Origin: Saccharofermentans sp.
GTDB taxonomy: Bacteria > Bacillota > Clostridia > Saccharofermentanales > Saccharofermentanaceae
Direction: 5' to 3'
DNA length: 64,000 nt
Assembly: GCA_024691325.1 (NCBI GenBank)
Contig: JAILNR010000009.1
Span: 87,409 to 151,408 of the forward strand
Shown here: in pieces, positions 11,309-21,201 of the stretch
Position numbering within the stretch: the stretch's first letter is position 1
Layout of the letters: each line of letters opens with the position of its first letter
Made by a program: the position numbers and the translations under genes
The notes under the pieces: generated by a model
The model's input: only the letters and a program-made list of their open reading frames with translations
Told to the model about the DNA's origin: nothing
Database searches by the model: none

Positions 11309-12829
11309 ATGACACTTAAAGATTTGCTTGATTATGATGATATAGTGGTTCAGTGCCACGATATTCCGGATGCGGATGCAATCGCTTCCGGGTATGGAGT
11401 CTATTCCTACCTTAAGGCTAACGGAAAAAAGGTAAAGTTCATATATGGCGGAGGCGGCAGAATCAGTAAGTCGAATCTGTCTTATCTGATTGAAGTGTAT
11501 GACATTCCGGTTGAGCACGTGACTGTGCTAAGGAAAAAGCCTCAATTGCTTGTTACCTGTGATTGCCAGCTCGGCAACGGTAATGTGCAGGCGTTTGAGG
11601 CCGAGAATTATGCGACGATCGATCATCACCAGATCTCAGGCAATATTCCTGATTTAAGTGAAGTCAGGCCCGGTATGGGAAGTTGTGCAACTATCGTATG
11701 GGATATGTTGAAGAAAGCGGAATTTCACATTGATGACAGGCTTGCAACTATCCTTTTCTACGGACTTTACATGGATACCAATGCTCTTACTGAGCTTGCG
11801 CACCCTCTTGACAAAGATATGTATGACGAGCTTTTCGTAAGGCGTGACCAGAGTGTCGTGAAGAAGCTTGTTAATATGAATATCACGTTGGAAGAGGCCA
11901 AGGTAGCAGGTAAGGCTTTTCTCGGGTTTGAATATGATGACGAGTACAGGTATGCGATAGTTGAGACCGAGTCTTGCGATCCCAACCTTCTCGGCCTTAT
12001 AAGCGATCTTATGTTGTCTGTGGATAAGGTTGATGTATGTGCCGTTTATTCGATCGTCCACGGCGGCGTAAAATACTCCATCAGAAGTTGTGAGACTGAA
12101 GTTCAGGCGAACGAGCTTGCAGGTTATATTGCTCATGAGATCGGTACTGGCGGCGGACACCGTGATAAGGCGGGCGGATTTCTTGATAACGATCTGATCG
12201 ATCAGGCGTTTAATGCGGTTGATGTAAAGAGCCGTGCTTCAAGAAGTGATCTTGTAAGAACTATTATTGAGGGAAGACTTGATAAGTACTTCTCAGATAC
12301 AACGATTATCTATTCCGGCAAGTTTGTGCCGCAGGACGGCACTATGAAGCTTTACGAGAGACTTCCTCACATTATGGGTTATGTAATCCCCTCGCACTTT
12401 GTTCCTACGGGATCTCCTATCATCGTAAGAACTCTCATGGATGATATAGAGACCGTGGTTACTCAGGATACGGTTATCATGATAGGCTCCAAGGGCAGAA
12501 TATTCCTTACTGATACAGATCACTTTAATAAGAACTATGTGCCTCAGGATTGTTTTTATACTCCGAATGTGGATTATTTCCCTACGATCCGTGTTAATAC
12601 GACGGGTGTAAGTATCGATCTTGCACCGTTTACATATTCATGTATGTTCCCCGGAGGCGAGCGCGTCCTCGTTAAGAAACTTAATAATGTAACCAAAGTT
12701 TTTGGTAAAATGATGAAGACTTATATTAAAGGGGATGTCGGAGATTACCTGGCGGTTAAGGAGAATGATCCTGAAGATATCTTTATTATCGGTAAGGAAA
12801 ACTTCAGAAAGATGTACCAGGAAGTCTGA
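11309..12829 (+). CDS. DHH family phosphoesterase
   Basis: CHDIPDADAIASGYG, TIDHHQ, GGGHRDKAGG. Confidence 0.88.
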   Translation: MTLKDLLDYDDIVVQCHDIPDADAIASGYGVYSYLKANGKKVKFIYGGGGRISKSNLSYLIEVYDIPVEHVTVLRKKPQLLVTCDCQLGNGNVQAFEAENYATIDHHQISGNIPDLSEVRPGMGSCATIVWDMLKKAEFHIDDRLATILFYGLYMDTNALTELAHPLDKDMYDELFVRRDQSVVKKLVNMNITLEEAKVAGKAFLGFEYDDEYRYAIVETESCDPNLLGLISDLMLSVDKVDVCAVYSIVHGGVKYSIRSCETEVQANELAGYIAHEIGTGGGHRDKAGGFLDNDLIDQAFNAVDVKSRASRSDLVRTIIEGRLDKYFSDTTIIYSGKFVPQDGTMKLYERLPHIMGYVIPSHFVPTGSPIIVRTLMDDIETVVTQDTVIMIGSKGRIFLTDTDHFNKNYVPQDCFYTPNVDYFPTIRVNTTGVSIDLAPFTYSCMFPGGERVLVKKLNNVTKVFGKMMKTYIKGDVGDYLAVKENDPEDIFIIGKENFRKMYQEV

Positions 12830-12841
12830 CAAAAGGGTGTT

Positions 12842-14038
12842 ATGTCTGAGCTTTTAAGGGAGATTGATTCTATAGCTTTGTTCAGGGGCGTAAAGGAGAA
12901 GGAACCTCTCAAAAGTCTGTGTGATTTCCTTCAGAAAATGGAGCCCGATTACTCTATCGAGGAGATGATCGACAGCTACGGTAACTTCTGCTCGAAGCTT
13001 TATGAGTTAAGAGCAGACTGCGACCTCTCCGCCGCTATCTGGGATGCTCTTGTTGACGATATGAATCCCTACTTAAGATTCAAGATCGATCTTATTAATA
13101 ATCCCGAGACTGCTAACAGAATGAGCAGGTTAATGGAGCTTACTGCGACGAGGGAGCTCGATCTTTTGACGAGGATTGGAAACTACTCTTCGTTTGATTT
13201 CAAAAACGAGATGTACTACGACGGATATCTTCCTGACTTCAGAACATCCCATATAGATCTGAAGAGCAGATACTTAAGGATGCTCGAATCCATCGAGACT
13301 GAAGGTTACGGGGTCTATAAGCGCTGTAATATCTTCAGGATAAAAGACGGGGAATTGTGTGTTGTAAAGCATCCTGATCCCATAAGAAGTGAGGATCTGT
13401 TCTGCTACGAGACACAAAGAGGGAAAGTAGTGGATAACACACGGGCCTTTTGTGAAGGAAAGCCTTTCGCAGATGTTTTGCTTTACGGTGATGCCGGTAC
13501 GGGAAAGTCTTCGGCCGTCAAGTCTTCTGCGCGGATGTTCTTCAGTAAAGGCGTCAGGCTTGTTGAACTTCCCAAGCAGGAGATAGGCAGGCTTCCCGAT
13601 ATTATTGAACACTTAACCGAGATTCCTTTGAAGTTCATCATATTTATAGACGATATCTCTTTTGATGCTGATGACGACAGGATCGGTTCACTCAAGTCTG
13701 TTATAGAAGGTGCGGCATCAGGCGGAAGAAAGAATATTGTTATCTATGCGACCAGTAACAGGCGCCACATGATAAAGGAGACCTTCTCAGCAAGAGAGAA
13801 TGAGGTTCACCGCTCGGACACCATCGCAGAGCAGATGAGTCTGTCAGAGCGCTTTGGTCTGAGGATTCTGTTTGAGAAGCCTAATAAGGATACATATCTT
13901 GAGATAGTCAGGAATCTTCTTAAGCTTCGTAAGATCAAGATGAGTGAAGAGGATATGGCTTTGAAGGCTGAGCAGTTCGCCACAAGAAGCGGCGGACGTT
14001 CTGCGAGGACGGCAAGGCAGTTTGCCGACTCTTTATAA
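12842..14038 (+). CDS. DUF815-type AAA ATPase
   Basis: LLYGDAGTGKSSAVKS Walker A, FIIFIDDISF Walker B; DUF815-like layout. Confidence 0.8.
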   Translation: MSELLREIDSIALFRGVKEKEPLKSLCDFLQKMEPDYSIEEMIDSYGNFCSKLYELRADCDLSAAIWDALVDDMNPYLRFKIDLINNPETANRMSRLMELTATRELDLLTRIGNYSSFDFKNEMYYDGYLPDFRTSHIDLKSRYLRMLESIETEGYGVYKRCNIFRIKDGELCVVKHPDPIRSEDLFCYETQRGKVVDNTRAFCEGKPFADVLLYGDAGTGKSSAVKSSARMFFSKGVRLVELPKQEIGRLPDIIEHLTEIPLKFIIFIDDISFDADDDRIGSLKSVIEGAASGGRKNIVIYATSNRRHMIKETFSARENEVHRSDTIAEQMSLSERFGLRILFEKPNKDTYLEIVRNLLKLRKIKMSEEDMALKAEQFATRSGGRSARTARQFADSL

Positions 14039-14176
14039 AGCACTTTTCAAATGAAAGTGAAAACTCTTTCATTAACATCAGTACAAATTTTATTCATTTT
14101 TATTTAACACACTTCGAAAAGTATATGTGCTAACATAAAGCCATAAGAAAAACACATACAGAAAGGGGTGAGGCCG

Positions 14177-14233
14177 ATGTACGAAGAATTTTCAATTGCG
14201 GGACTTAGGTCTCGCAGAATGATTACCTCCTAA
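14177..14233 (+). CDS. Possible 18-aa small protein MYEEFSIAGLRSRRMITS
   Basis: GAAAGGGGTGAGG ribosome-binding-like sequence 5' of ATG; short ORF before a terminator. Confidence 0.35.
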   Translation: MYEEFSIAGLRSRRMITS

Positions 14234-14278
14234 GTATTTGGTTTTATTTCTTACTCATAGGCAATTTCATATAAATAA

Positions 14279-14309
14279 AAAGGGAACTTCAATCGAAGTT
14301 CCCTTTTCT
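14279..14309. terminator. Bidirectional Rho-independent terminator
   Basis: AAGGGAACTTC-AATC-GAAGTTCCCTT flanked by A-run and T-run, between opposing genes. Confidence 0.85.
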
Positions 14310-14327
14310 TATCAGTTTAGGTTCTTA

Positions 14328-14639
14328 TCAGTTGAACATGTCTGTGATGTTTGACATAGCATCAGGATTGAGACCGAAGTAAATAGCATTACCGATCCAG
14401 ATAAGGATACCGATGATACCGAGGACCAATCCGGCTGTTGCCATACCGGACTTGTTACCCTGATTCTTAGCTACGATAGAAAGGATCAAAGCAGCGATAG
14501 CGCAAGGTCCGCAGCAAACAACACCAAGAATACCTGTTACCAATGATGCGATGGCCTGGCCTCTTCCTGCTGTGGAATTAGCGGGCTCGTCGTTGTTCCA
14601 TGTGGTCTCAGGCTGCTGATAGTACTGATTGTTTTCCAT
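14328..14639 (-). CDS. DUF4190-type small membrane protein
   Basis: GQAIASLVTGILGVVCCGPCAIAALILSIVA. Confidence 0.8.
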   Translation of the reverse strand: MENNQYYQQPETTWNNDEPANSTAGRGQAIASLVTGILGVVCCGPCAIAALILSIVAKNQGNKSGMATAGLVLGIIGILIWIGNAIYFGLNPDAMSNITDMFN

Positions 14640-14696
14640 AAAAACTCTTCCCCCTTTTTTAGAAGTTCGTCATTAATATATCATAATATTCTGATA

Positions 14697-15068
14697 TTAC
14701 AAAGATAATGCGATTCTTAGGAAACCAAAGATAATGAGACAGATCGCAAATATGGTAATAGCAATGACATTCCACTTCGGAAGATCTTTCTTTGCTTCAA
14801 CGTTATAGATGATATATATGATCTCGCAAGCTACAAGGGGCCAGGTTATAAACAGGAACTGGTTATCTTTAAATGCGCTTTTAAAATCCAAAGCTATAAG
14901 ATCAATAGCCATGTGCGAGACTCCGCATGAAGGGCAGGGTAAACCTGTGATCTGCTTGATGGGGCAGGTGAATCCGAATCCGGTCAGCCTGTATATAAGA
15001 TAGTAGATGAAACCTGCTGCAAGCAAGATGACAATATCGCGCAGCGTTTTTTTCCATACCGTACTCAT
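14697..15068 (-). CDS. DUF2752 domain membrane protein
   Basis: FGFTCPIKQITGLPCPSCGVSHMA motif. Confidence 0.8.
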   Translation of the reverse strand: MSTVWKKTLRDIVILLAAGFIYYLIYRLTGFGFTCPIKQITGLPCPSCGVSHMAIDLIALDFKSAFKDNQFLFITWPLVACEIIYIIYNVEAKKDLPKWNVIAITIFAICLIIFGFLRIALSL

Positions 15069-15115
15069 GAGTTGATTATAGTATAATCAAGTGATTAATA
15101 CACGGAGAATTAAAG

Positions 15116-15637
15116 ATGAAGTTTCTTGTCGTATCTGATATACACGGAGATAGTTACTGGGCAGAGCGTGTAGCCGGGCTGATGCATAAAGAACAGGCCG
15201 ACCATCTGGTTATACTGGGAGATATACTCTATCACGGTCCGAGGAATGACCTTCCTTCACACTACGAACCCAAGAAAGTAATTGAGATACTGAACAATAT
15301 CTCAGACAGGATCCTCGCCGTAAGAGGAAACTGTGAAGCCGAAGTCGATCAGATGGTCTTAAAGTTCCCCGTCATGGCGGATTACATCTATCTGGTCTCC
15401 GGGCAGACTACTTTCTTCTTCACACACGGACATATATATAACGAGGATTCTCTTCCTGCGCTTATTACGGAAGGGACAGTCTTTGTAAGCGGTCACACTC
15501 ATGTGACAAAAGATGTTATTAAAAACGGAATCAGATTCATGAACCCGGGATCGCCTTCGATACCGAAGGAGGGTTGTAAGCCCTCTTATATCACTATCGA
15601 GGACGGCAAAGCCGAGCTTAAGGAATTTGATAACTGA
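15116..15637 (+). CDS. yfcE: YfcE-like phosphodiesterase (metallophosphatase)
   Basis: VVSDIHGD, VILGDILYHGPRN, VRGNCEAEVD, FVSGHTHV. Confidence 0.9.
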   Translation: MKFLVVSDIHGDSYWAERVAGLMHKEQADHLVILGDILYHGPRNDLPSHYEPKKVIEILNNISDRILAVRGNCEAEVDQMVLKFPVMADYIYLVSGQTTFFFTHGHIYNEDSLPALITEGTVFVSGHTHVTKDVIKNGIRFMNPGSPSIPKEGCKPSYITIEDGKAELKEFDN

Positions 15638-15647
15638 GGAGGACGAT

Positions 15648-17126
15648 ATGGTAAAGAATGATGAAGGTATAGTAAAGCTTAACCATCATATATTAGAGCA
15701 GGTCTGCAGGCTTGCATGGGATGGCAACCTTGATGCTGAGCATGAGGAGGAGCTTGTCTATAGAATCAGTCCCGGACCTAAGCCCGAGTACCGCTGCTGC
15801 GTCTATAAGGAACGTGAGATAAACCGTCAGAGAATCCGTCTTGCCAAAGGTCTTTGTCCGACGGCTGACCCCGATAAGCAGCACCATAATGTAGTCCAGG
15901 TAATAAACCCTGCATGTGACTCCTGTCCTTTGCAGTCTTATGTTGTTACCGATAACTGCAGATTCTGTCTTGGCAAAGCCTGCCTTAACTCCTGTAAGTT
16001 TGACGCCATTTCGAAGGGTGAGCTTCGCATGCGTATTGACCCTTTTAAGTGTAAGGAATGCGGTAAGTGCGCAGGTGCCTGCCCTTACGAAGCTATCATC
16101 CACCAGATCCGTCCTTGTAAGAGAGCATGCCCTGTCGGCGCCATCACTTACGATGAATACGGTCTGTGCCTTATAGATGAGGAGAAGTGCATCCACTGCG
16201 GTCACTGTATCCACAGCTGCCCGTTCGGTGCTATCGCGTCAAAGACATATCTTGTCGATATCATCAATGCGATCCGTGACGGCAAGGAAGTATATGCGAT
16301 GGCTGCTCCCGCGACGGAAGGCCAGTTCGGTTCCGACATCACGATGGGTTCCATCCGTAAGACTCTTATGGATATGGGCTTCAAGGATATGGTTGAAGTC
16401 GGATTAGGCGGGGATATGACAGCGGCTTTTGAAGCTCTCGAGTGGGCAGAAGCCTTGAAAGAGGGCCGCAAGATGACGACGTCGTGCTGTCCTGCATTCA
16501 AGAATCTGCTTAAAAAGCATTTCCCCGATCAGTATAAGGAGAACATGTCACAGACGGTTTCTCCTATGGTCGCGATCAGCCGCTATCTTAAGTTAATTCA
16601 TCCCGGATGCGTGACCGTCTTTATAGGTCCCTGCATCGCTAAGAAGGCGGAGGCGAATGACAAATCCATTCCTGATACAGCAGACTATGCCATTACATAC
16701 GGCGAGCTTCGTGCTCTCGTACGCTCAAGGGATATGGAGATCAAGCCTGTTACGGAAGAATACCAGGAAGCATCATCCTGGGGTAAGAGATTTGCCACGA
16801 GCGGCGGCGTTGCAAACGCAGTTATGGAGGTTATGCAGGAAAGAGGCATCGACACATCTTCCATTAAACTCGAGCGCTGTGCAGGCGGCGATGAGTGTCG
16901 AAAAGCAATTTTGCTTCTTAAGGCAGGCCGCATAGATGCCGACTTTATCGAAGGAATGATATGTCCCGGAGGATGCGTCGGAGGACCTTCCAAGCACAAG
17001 ACCGAGGCGGAGATTACCAAGGCACGTAACGAACTTCTTGATAAGGCGGATGACAGAAAGGTTCTCAATAATCTTGAGAAGTATCCTATGGATAAGTTCT
17101 CCATGTTCAGGGACGGCCACATGTGA
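15648..17126 (+). CDS. [FeFe]-hydrogenase, group B-like, with ferredoxin domains
   Basis: H-cluster-like motifs TSCCPAF, GPCIAKKAEA, EGMICPGGCVGGP; multiple CxxCxxC clusters. Confidence 0.85.
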   Translation: MVKNDEGIVKLNHHILEQVCRLAWDGNLDAEHEEELVYRISPGPKPEYRCCVYKEREINRQRIRLAKGLCPTADPDKQHHNVVQVINPACDSCPLQSYVVTDNCRFCLGKACLNSCKFDAISKGELRMRIDPFKCKECGKCAGACPYEAIIHQIRPCKRACPVGAITYDEYGLCLIDEEKCIHCGHCIHSCPFGAIASKTYLVDIINAIRDGKEVYAMAAPATEGQFGSDITMGSIRKTLMDMGFKDMVEVGLGGDMTAAFEALEWAEALKEGRKMTTSCCPAFKNLLKKHFPDQYKENMSQTVSPMVAISRYLKLIHPGCVTVFIGPCIAKKAEANDKSIPDTADYAITYGELRALVRSRDMEIKPVTEEYQEASSWGKRFATSGGVANAVMEVMQERGIDTSSIKLERCAGGDECRKAILLLKAGRIDADFIEGMICPGGCVGGPSKHKTEAEITKARNELLDKADDRKVLNNLEKYPMDKFSMFRDGHM

Positions 17127-17893
17127 TGATCGACCGCGAACTTGTAAAAAGGGAATTCAAGTCATACGTATCCGGTTACGATATCAATGACGACAAGATA
17201 AAACTCAAGGTCCTTCACACCTATAAGGTTGCTTCTAACTGCGAGAATATCGCCACGAGTCTTAATCTGTCATCTTCAGACGTTGATCTTGCATGGCTGA
17301 TAGGTATGCTTCATGACATAGGAAGGTTCGAGCAGCTTCGAAGATTCCACACATTCATCGATAAGGACTCTATCGATCACGCTAAGTTCGGTGCCAATCT
17401 TCTGTTTAATGAAGGACTTATAGACAGGTTTAAAGTAGACGGGAAGCTCTATCCTGTTATCGAGAGTGCAATCAGGTTTCATAATTACTTTGTGCTTCCC
17501 TGTGATATCGATGAGAGGACTTTGCTTTTCGCGAAGATAATAAGGGATGCTGATAAGACCGATATCTTCAGGGTTGCCGTGGAATTTTCTGCGGCTGTCG
17601 TTTACGATACTACTGAAGAGGCTCTTAAGGATGCTTCTATATCGGACGAGGTCCTGGACGCAAGCCTTAAGCATCTTACCGTCGATAAGGAAATCAGGAA
17701 ATCGCCTGTCGACTACATAGTAAGCCATATAAGTCTTGTTTACGGGCTGTATTTTCCTGTAAGCTTGAAAGTGGTTAAGGATCAGGGGTTCCTGCAAAAG
17801 GTTATGGATTTCAGAAATGATAATCCGCAGACAAATGAAAGAATGAAGCTGATATCGGATGAAGTAAACAGTTACATCGAAGAATGTGGGTGA
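17123..17893 (+). CDS. HD domain protein (putative phosphohydrolase)
   Basis: WLIGMLHDIGRFEQLRRF ... DADKTDIFR. Confidence 0.82.
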   Translation: MMIDRELVKREFKSYVSGYDINDDKIKLKVLHTYKVASNCENIATSLNLSSSDVDLAWLIGMLHDIGRFEQLRRFHTFIDKDSIDHAKFGANLLFNEGLIDRFKVDGKLYPVIESAIRFHNYFVLPCDIDERTLLFAKIIRDADKTDIFRVAVEFSAAVVYDTTEEALKDASISDEVLDASLKHLTVDKEIRKSPVDYIVSHISLVYGLYFPVSLKVVKDQGFLQKVMDFRNDNPQTNERMKLISDEVNSYIEECG

Positions 17894-20090
17894 GAGTATG
17901 ATTGATGAACTTATCTCGAAGATGACGCTCGAGCAGAAGGCTGCTCAGATGATCCAGGTTCCTGTCGCCATGGTCGGTATGGAGAAGGCAAAGGAGTGGG
18001 CAAGAAAGGGCGTAGGTTCTTTCCTCCATGTTCTTGGTGACGATGCCCGTGAACTTCAAAGGATAGCTGTTGAGCAGTCCGAACTTAAGATACCGGTCGT
18101 GTTCGGTATTGATGCCATTCACGGCCACTGCCTTAACCGCAATGCAACGATTTTCCCTTCGCAGCTTGCGATGGCTTCGAGCTGGGACAGGGATCTTGTC
18201 CGGCGTGTAGGTCATGCTACCGCTGCCGAGGTCGCAACTGACGGACTTCACTGGACTTTTTCTCCCGTGCTCTGTCTGGGAAGAGATGCAAGATGGGGAA
18301 GGATAAATGAGACATTCGGTGAGGATAAGTATCTTGCAGGAGAACTCGGTGCCTCGATAATTAAGGGGTATCAGGGTGATGACCTTTCTGCTGATGATTC
18401 CGTTCTTGCGTGTGCCAAGCACTTCATAGCTTATGGTGAAGCTACAGGCGCGAGAGATGCTTATGACACGGAAGTTACTTACCGTAAGATAAAGGATGAG
18501 TTCCTTCCTCCGTTTAAGAAGGCAGTCGAAGCAGGATGTGCCACATTCATGACGGCATACGGATCCGTTGACGGCACTCCATTTACGATCGACAGGAAGA
18601 CATTACATAACATCTTAAGGGAAGAACTCAAGTTCGACGGTTTCCTTATCACAGACTGGGACAATGTAAACGCTCTTATCAGAAGACAGAGAGTATGCGA
18701 TAACATCGGCGATGCCTCCGCACTTGCTGCCAAGGCCGGAAACGACATGATCATGTGTTCCACGGAATTCTATGAAGGCATTATAGAGCAGGTAAGATCC
18801 GGCAAGATCGAGGAGAAGTATCTTGATGAGGCCGTAAGACACATTCTGACCATCAAGCTTAGAATGGGGCTTTTCGAAAAGCCGGACAAGAAGGGCGTGC
18901 CCGGAAGCATCGGCTGTGAAGCACACAGAAAGACATCACTAGAGGCTGCCCGCAAGAGCATAACCGTGCTTAAGAATGACGGTATCCTTCCTGTAAACAA
19001 GAAGAATATCAGGAGAATTGCTGTTATAGGACCTAATGCGGATGATATCAGGGCTCAGTATGGTGACTGGACTTACTTCACGCATCCCGTCCCAGGCAGA
19101 TTTACTGAACCCCAAAGGCCTTATGTAACCTTGCTTGAGGGCATAAAGGAATCTTTGAAGGATTCGGATATCGAGGTTGCATACGCATACGGATGCAGTG
19201 TTAACGGACGTGGTTACTATAAGGGAGACTATCCTGATACCGGTGCTTTCATGGAGCAGGTCTATCAGGATAACAGCCACGATAATGACGGTTCCAAGGA
19301 GATGCCGTACATTAACGAAGCAGCAGAGATTGCCAAGAAAGCTGATCTGATCATTCTGGCTTTGGGAGACAACTATAACCAGGCCGGTGAATATAACGAC
19401 AGAGCCGATCTTAATCTGTCGGGAATGCAGGAAGCGCTTGTAAGGATACTGAGCACTATGAAGATTCCTATCATTACAGTTCTTATCTCTTCCAAGCCTT
19501 TGGCGATTCCTCAGATCGTTAATTGGTCAGATGCAGTTGTCTGTGCCTTCAATGGAGGCATGTATGGCGGTCAGGCGGCATCAGAGGCGATATTCGGCGA
19601 TTTTAATCCTCAGGGGCGACTTCCCATATCTTTTCCTGTTATGACCGGACAGGTTCCTGTCTATTACAACCAGTTCCCCGGATGGCACGAGGGCAGATAT
19701 GTTGATTGTCCCAAGGAGCCTTTGTTCGCATTCGGCGAAGGTCTTTCTTATACATGGTATGAGTATTCCAATCTTAAGTTTGATAAAGAAACTAAGACTG
19801 TGTCGGTAGATGTCAGCAATAAGGGTTCAGTAAAGGGAGTTGAGACTGTTCAGGTCTATATCGATGATGTCGTAAGTTCAGTTATGACAGCAGTTAAGAA
19901 TCTTGCCGGATTTGATAAGGTCGAGCTTGAACCCGGACAGACAAAGACCGTAAGCATCAAGTTAGAAGACGATTCTTTCTCTGTGGTCCTTCCTGATGAG
20001 ACCCGTGTAATTGAGCCGGGTGAATTCGTTATCATGGCAGGACACAGTTCGAAGGATGAAGATCTCATTAAATTGTCTGTCGAACTTTAA
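17886..20090 (+). CDS. Glycoside hydrolase family 3 (beta-glucosidase)
   Basis: VFGIDAIHGHCLNRNATIFPSQLAMASSWD, LITDWDNVNAL, C-terminal Fn3-like domain. Confidence 0.94.
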   Translation: MGESMIDELISKMTLEQKAAQMIQVPVAMVGMEKAKEWARKGVGSFLHVLGDDARELQRIAVEQSELKIPVVFGIDAIHGHCLNRNATIFPSQLAMASSWDRDLVRRVGHATAAEVATDGLHWTFSPVLCLGRDARWGRINETFGEDKYLAGELGASIIKGYQGDDLSADDSVLACAKHFIAYGEATGARDAYDTEVTYRKIKDEFLPPFKKAVEAGCATFMTAYGSVDGTPFTIDRKTLHNILREELKFDGFLITDWDNVNALIRRQRVCDNIGDASALAAKAGNDMIMCSTEFYEGIIEQVRSGKIEEKYLDEAVRHILTIKLRMGLFEKPDKKGVPGSIGCEAHRKTSLEAARKSITVLKNDGILPVNKKNIRRIAVIGPNADDIRAQYGDWTYFTHPVPGRFTEPQRPYVTLLEGIKESLKDSDIEVAYAYGCSVNGRGYYKGDYPDTGAFMEQVYQDNSHDNDGSKEMPYINEAAEIAKKADLIILALGDNYNQAGEYNDRADLNLSGMQEALVRILSTMKIPIITVLISSKPLAIPQIVNWSDAVVCAFNGGMYGGQAASEAIFGDFNPQGRLPISFPVMTGQVPVYYNQFPGWHEGRYVDCPKEPLFAFGEGLSYTWYEYSNLKFDKETKTVSVDVSNKGSVKGVETVQVYIDDVVSSVMTAVKNLAGFDKVELEPGQTKTVSIKLEDDSFSVVLPDETRVIEPGEFVIMAGHSSKDEDLIKLSVEL

Positions 20091-20176
20091 GAAGTCTTAG
20101 TCTGTGAATTCTTTACATTCAACTGCTGTTTAGGTATATTAAATATGTTTTATACATTCATAGGAGGATAGAAGTT

Positions 20177-21070
20177 ATGAAGTTAAAGAAGTTTATGTCA
20201 TTGGCTCTTGCCGCAGCTATGGTTGCTTCAGTGGCAGGATGCGCTAAGGTTAAGTCAATCTCTAGCGATGATTTCATCTCTGCTTGTGATAAGCAAGATG
20301 CACAGGAAGTTGACTATGACGATGCAAATGATGCAGATCCGGATGATTTGGAGGACGGTCTTTACACAGTTCTCGATTCAGATCAGATCGAGGAAATCAT
20401 GGATGATCCGTATACTTCGATGTCCATATCGCAGATGGGTGTTGAAATTCCTTATGACTCAGATGACATCGAGTCAATGGTTATCTACGCCAAGATGAAT
20501 GGAGTCGATGATATCGACAGCGTCAGCGATCCGGAAGATCTCGGTGATATCGAGACCAACGGTGTTGTCGGCGTTCAGATTACGATGACAGAGGCTGATA
20601 TGGTTCCTGAACTGTTTGATGCTATCGCTGATGCATTTGATGACGGCCTTGACTACGAGGTTGACAGTTTCAGCGGCAATGAGTACTACACGGGTAAGAA
20701 TGAGGGTTATTTAAGAGTCAATATTTCCGTTGAAGATCTTGTTGCAGCGTTCCGTGATTCTGATATTTACGGATACCTTGGTGACATGTCCGGAGATGAT
20801 ATGGATGATCTCGAGGATGTTCTTGACAATCTTACAGGTAATCTTTGTGTAGCTGTATATGCTAAGGGCGAGAACATAGTTATAGTTGTCGGCTTCTCTA
20901 TCGGAAGCGATGTAACACTTCTTGATTCTTTCTGCTCTGACCTCGGTGTACAGAGTCCTTCAAAGGTACCTGCTAATGCGGATCTTCCTGTTGCTATCAT
21001 GGATGCAGTCGATGATTCGCTTGGTTCACTTATGTCTATGTACAGTACGTATGCAGTAGATGAATACTAA
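20177..21070 (+). CDS. Acidic lipoprotein of unknown function
   Basis: Signal peptide with lipobox VASVAGC; Asp-rich mature sequence. Confidence 0.65.
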   Translation: MKLKKFMSLALAAAMVASVAGCAKVKSISSDDFISACDKQDAQEVDYDDANDADPDDLEDGLYTVLDSDQIEEIMDDPYTSMSISQMGVEIPYDSDDIESMVIYAKMNGVDDIDSVSDPEDLGDIETNGVVGVQITMTEADMVPELFDAIADAFDDGLDYEVDSFSGNEYYTGKNEGYLRVNISVEDLVAAFRDSDIYGYLGDMSGDDMDDLEDVLDNLTGNLCVAVYAKGENIVIVVGFSIGSDVTLLDSFCSDLGVQSPSKVPANADLPVAIMDAVDDSLGSLMSMYSTYAVDEY

Positions 21071-21094
21071 TTAAGTAATCTTAAAGACTGACCG

Positions 21095-21119
21095 GCGGGC
21101 GAGTAATCGCCCGCTTTTT
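21095..21119 (+). terminator. Rho-independent terminator
   Basis: GCGGGCGA-GTAA-TCGCCCGC-TTTTT. Confidence 0.85.
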
Positions 21120-21201
21120 GTTTGCCGGGAATTAAAATCTTTATAATATGCCACACTTTCAAATGATATAATGGTTATTATCATTCAGTAATTATACTCA
21201 G

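Noticed and set aside
15693-16214. 173-aa minus-strand ORF opposite the hydrogenase
   Set aside because: Shadow ORF; the + strand carries the conserved Fe-S motifs
17811-18422. 203-aa minus-strand ORF opposite the GH3 gene
   Set aside because: Shadow ORF with no family signature
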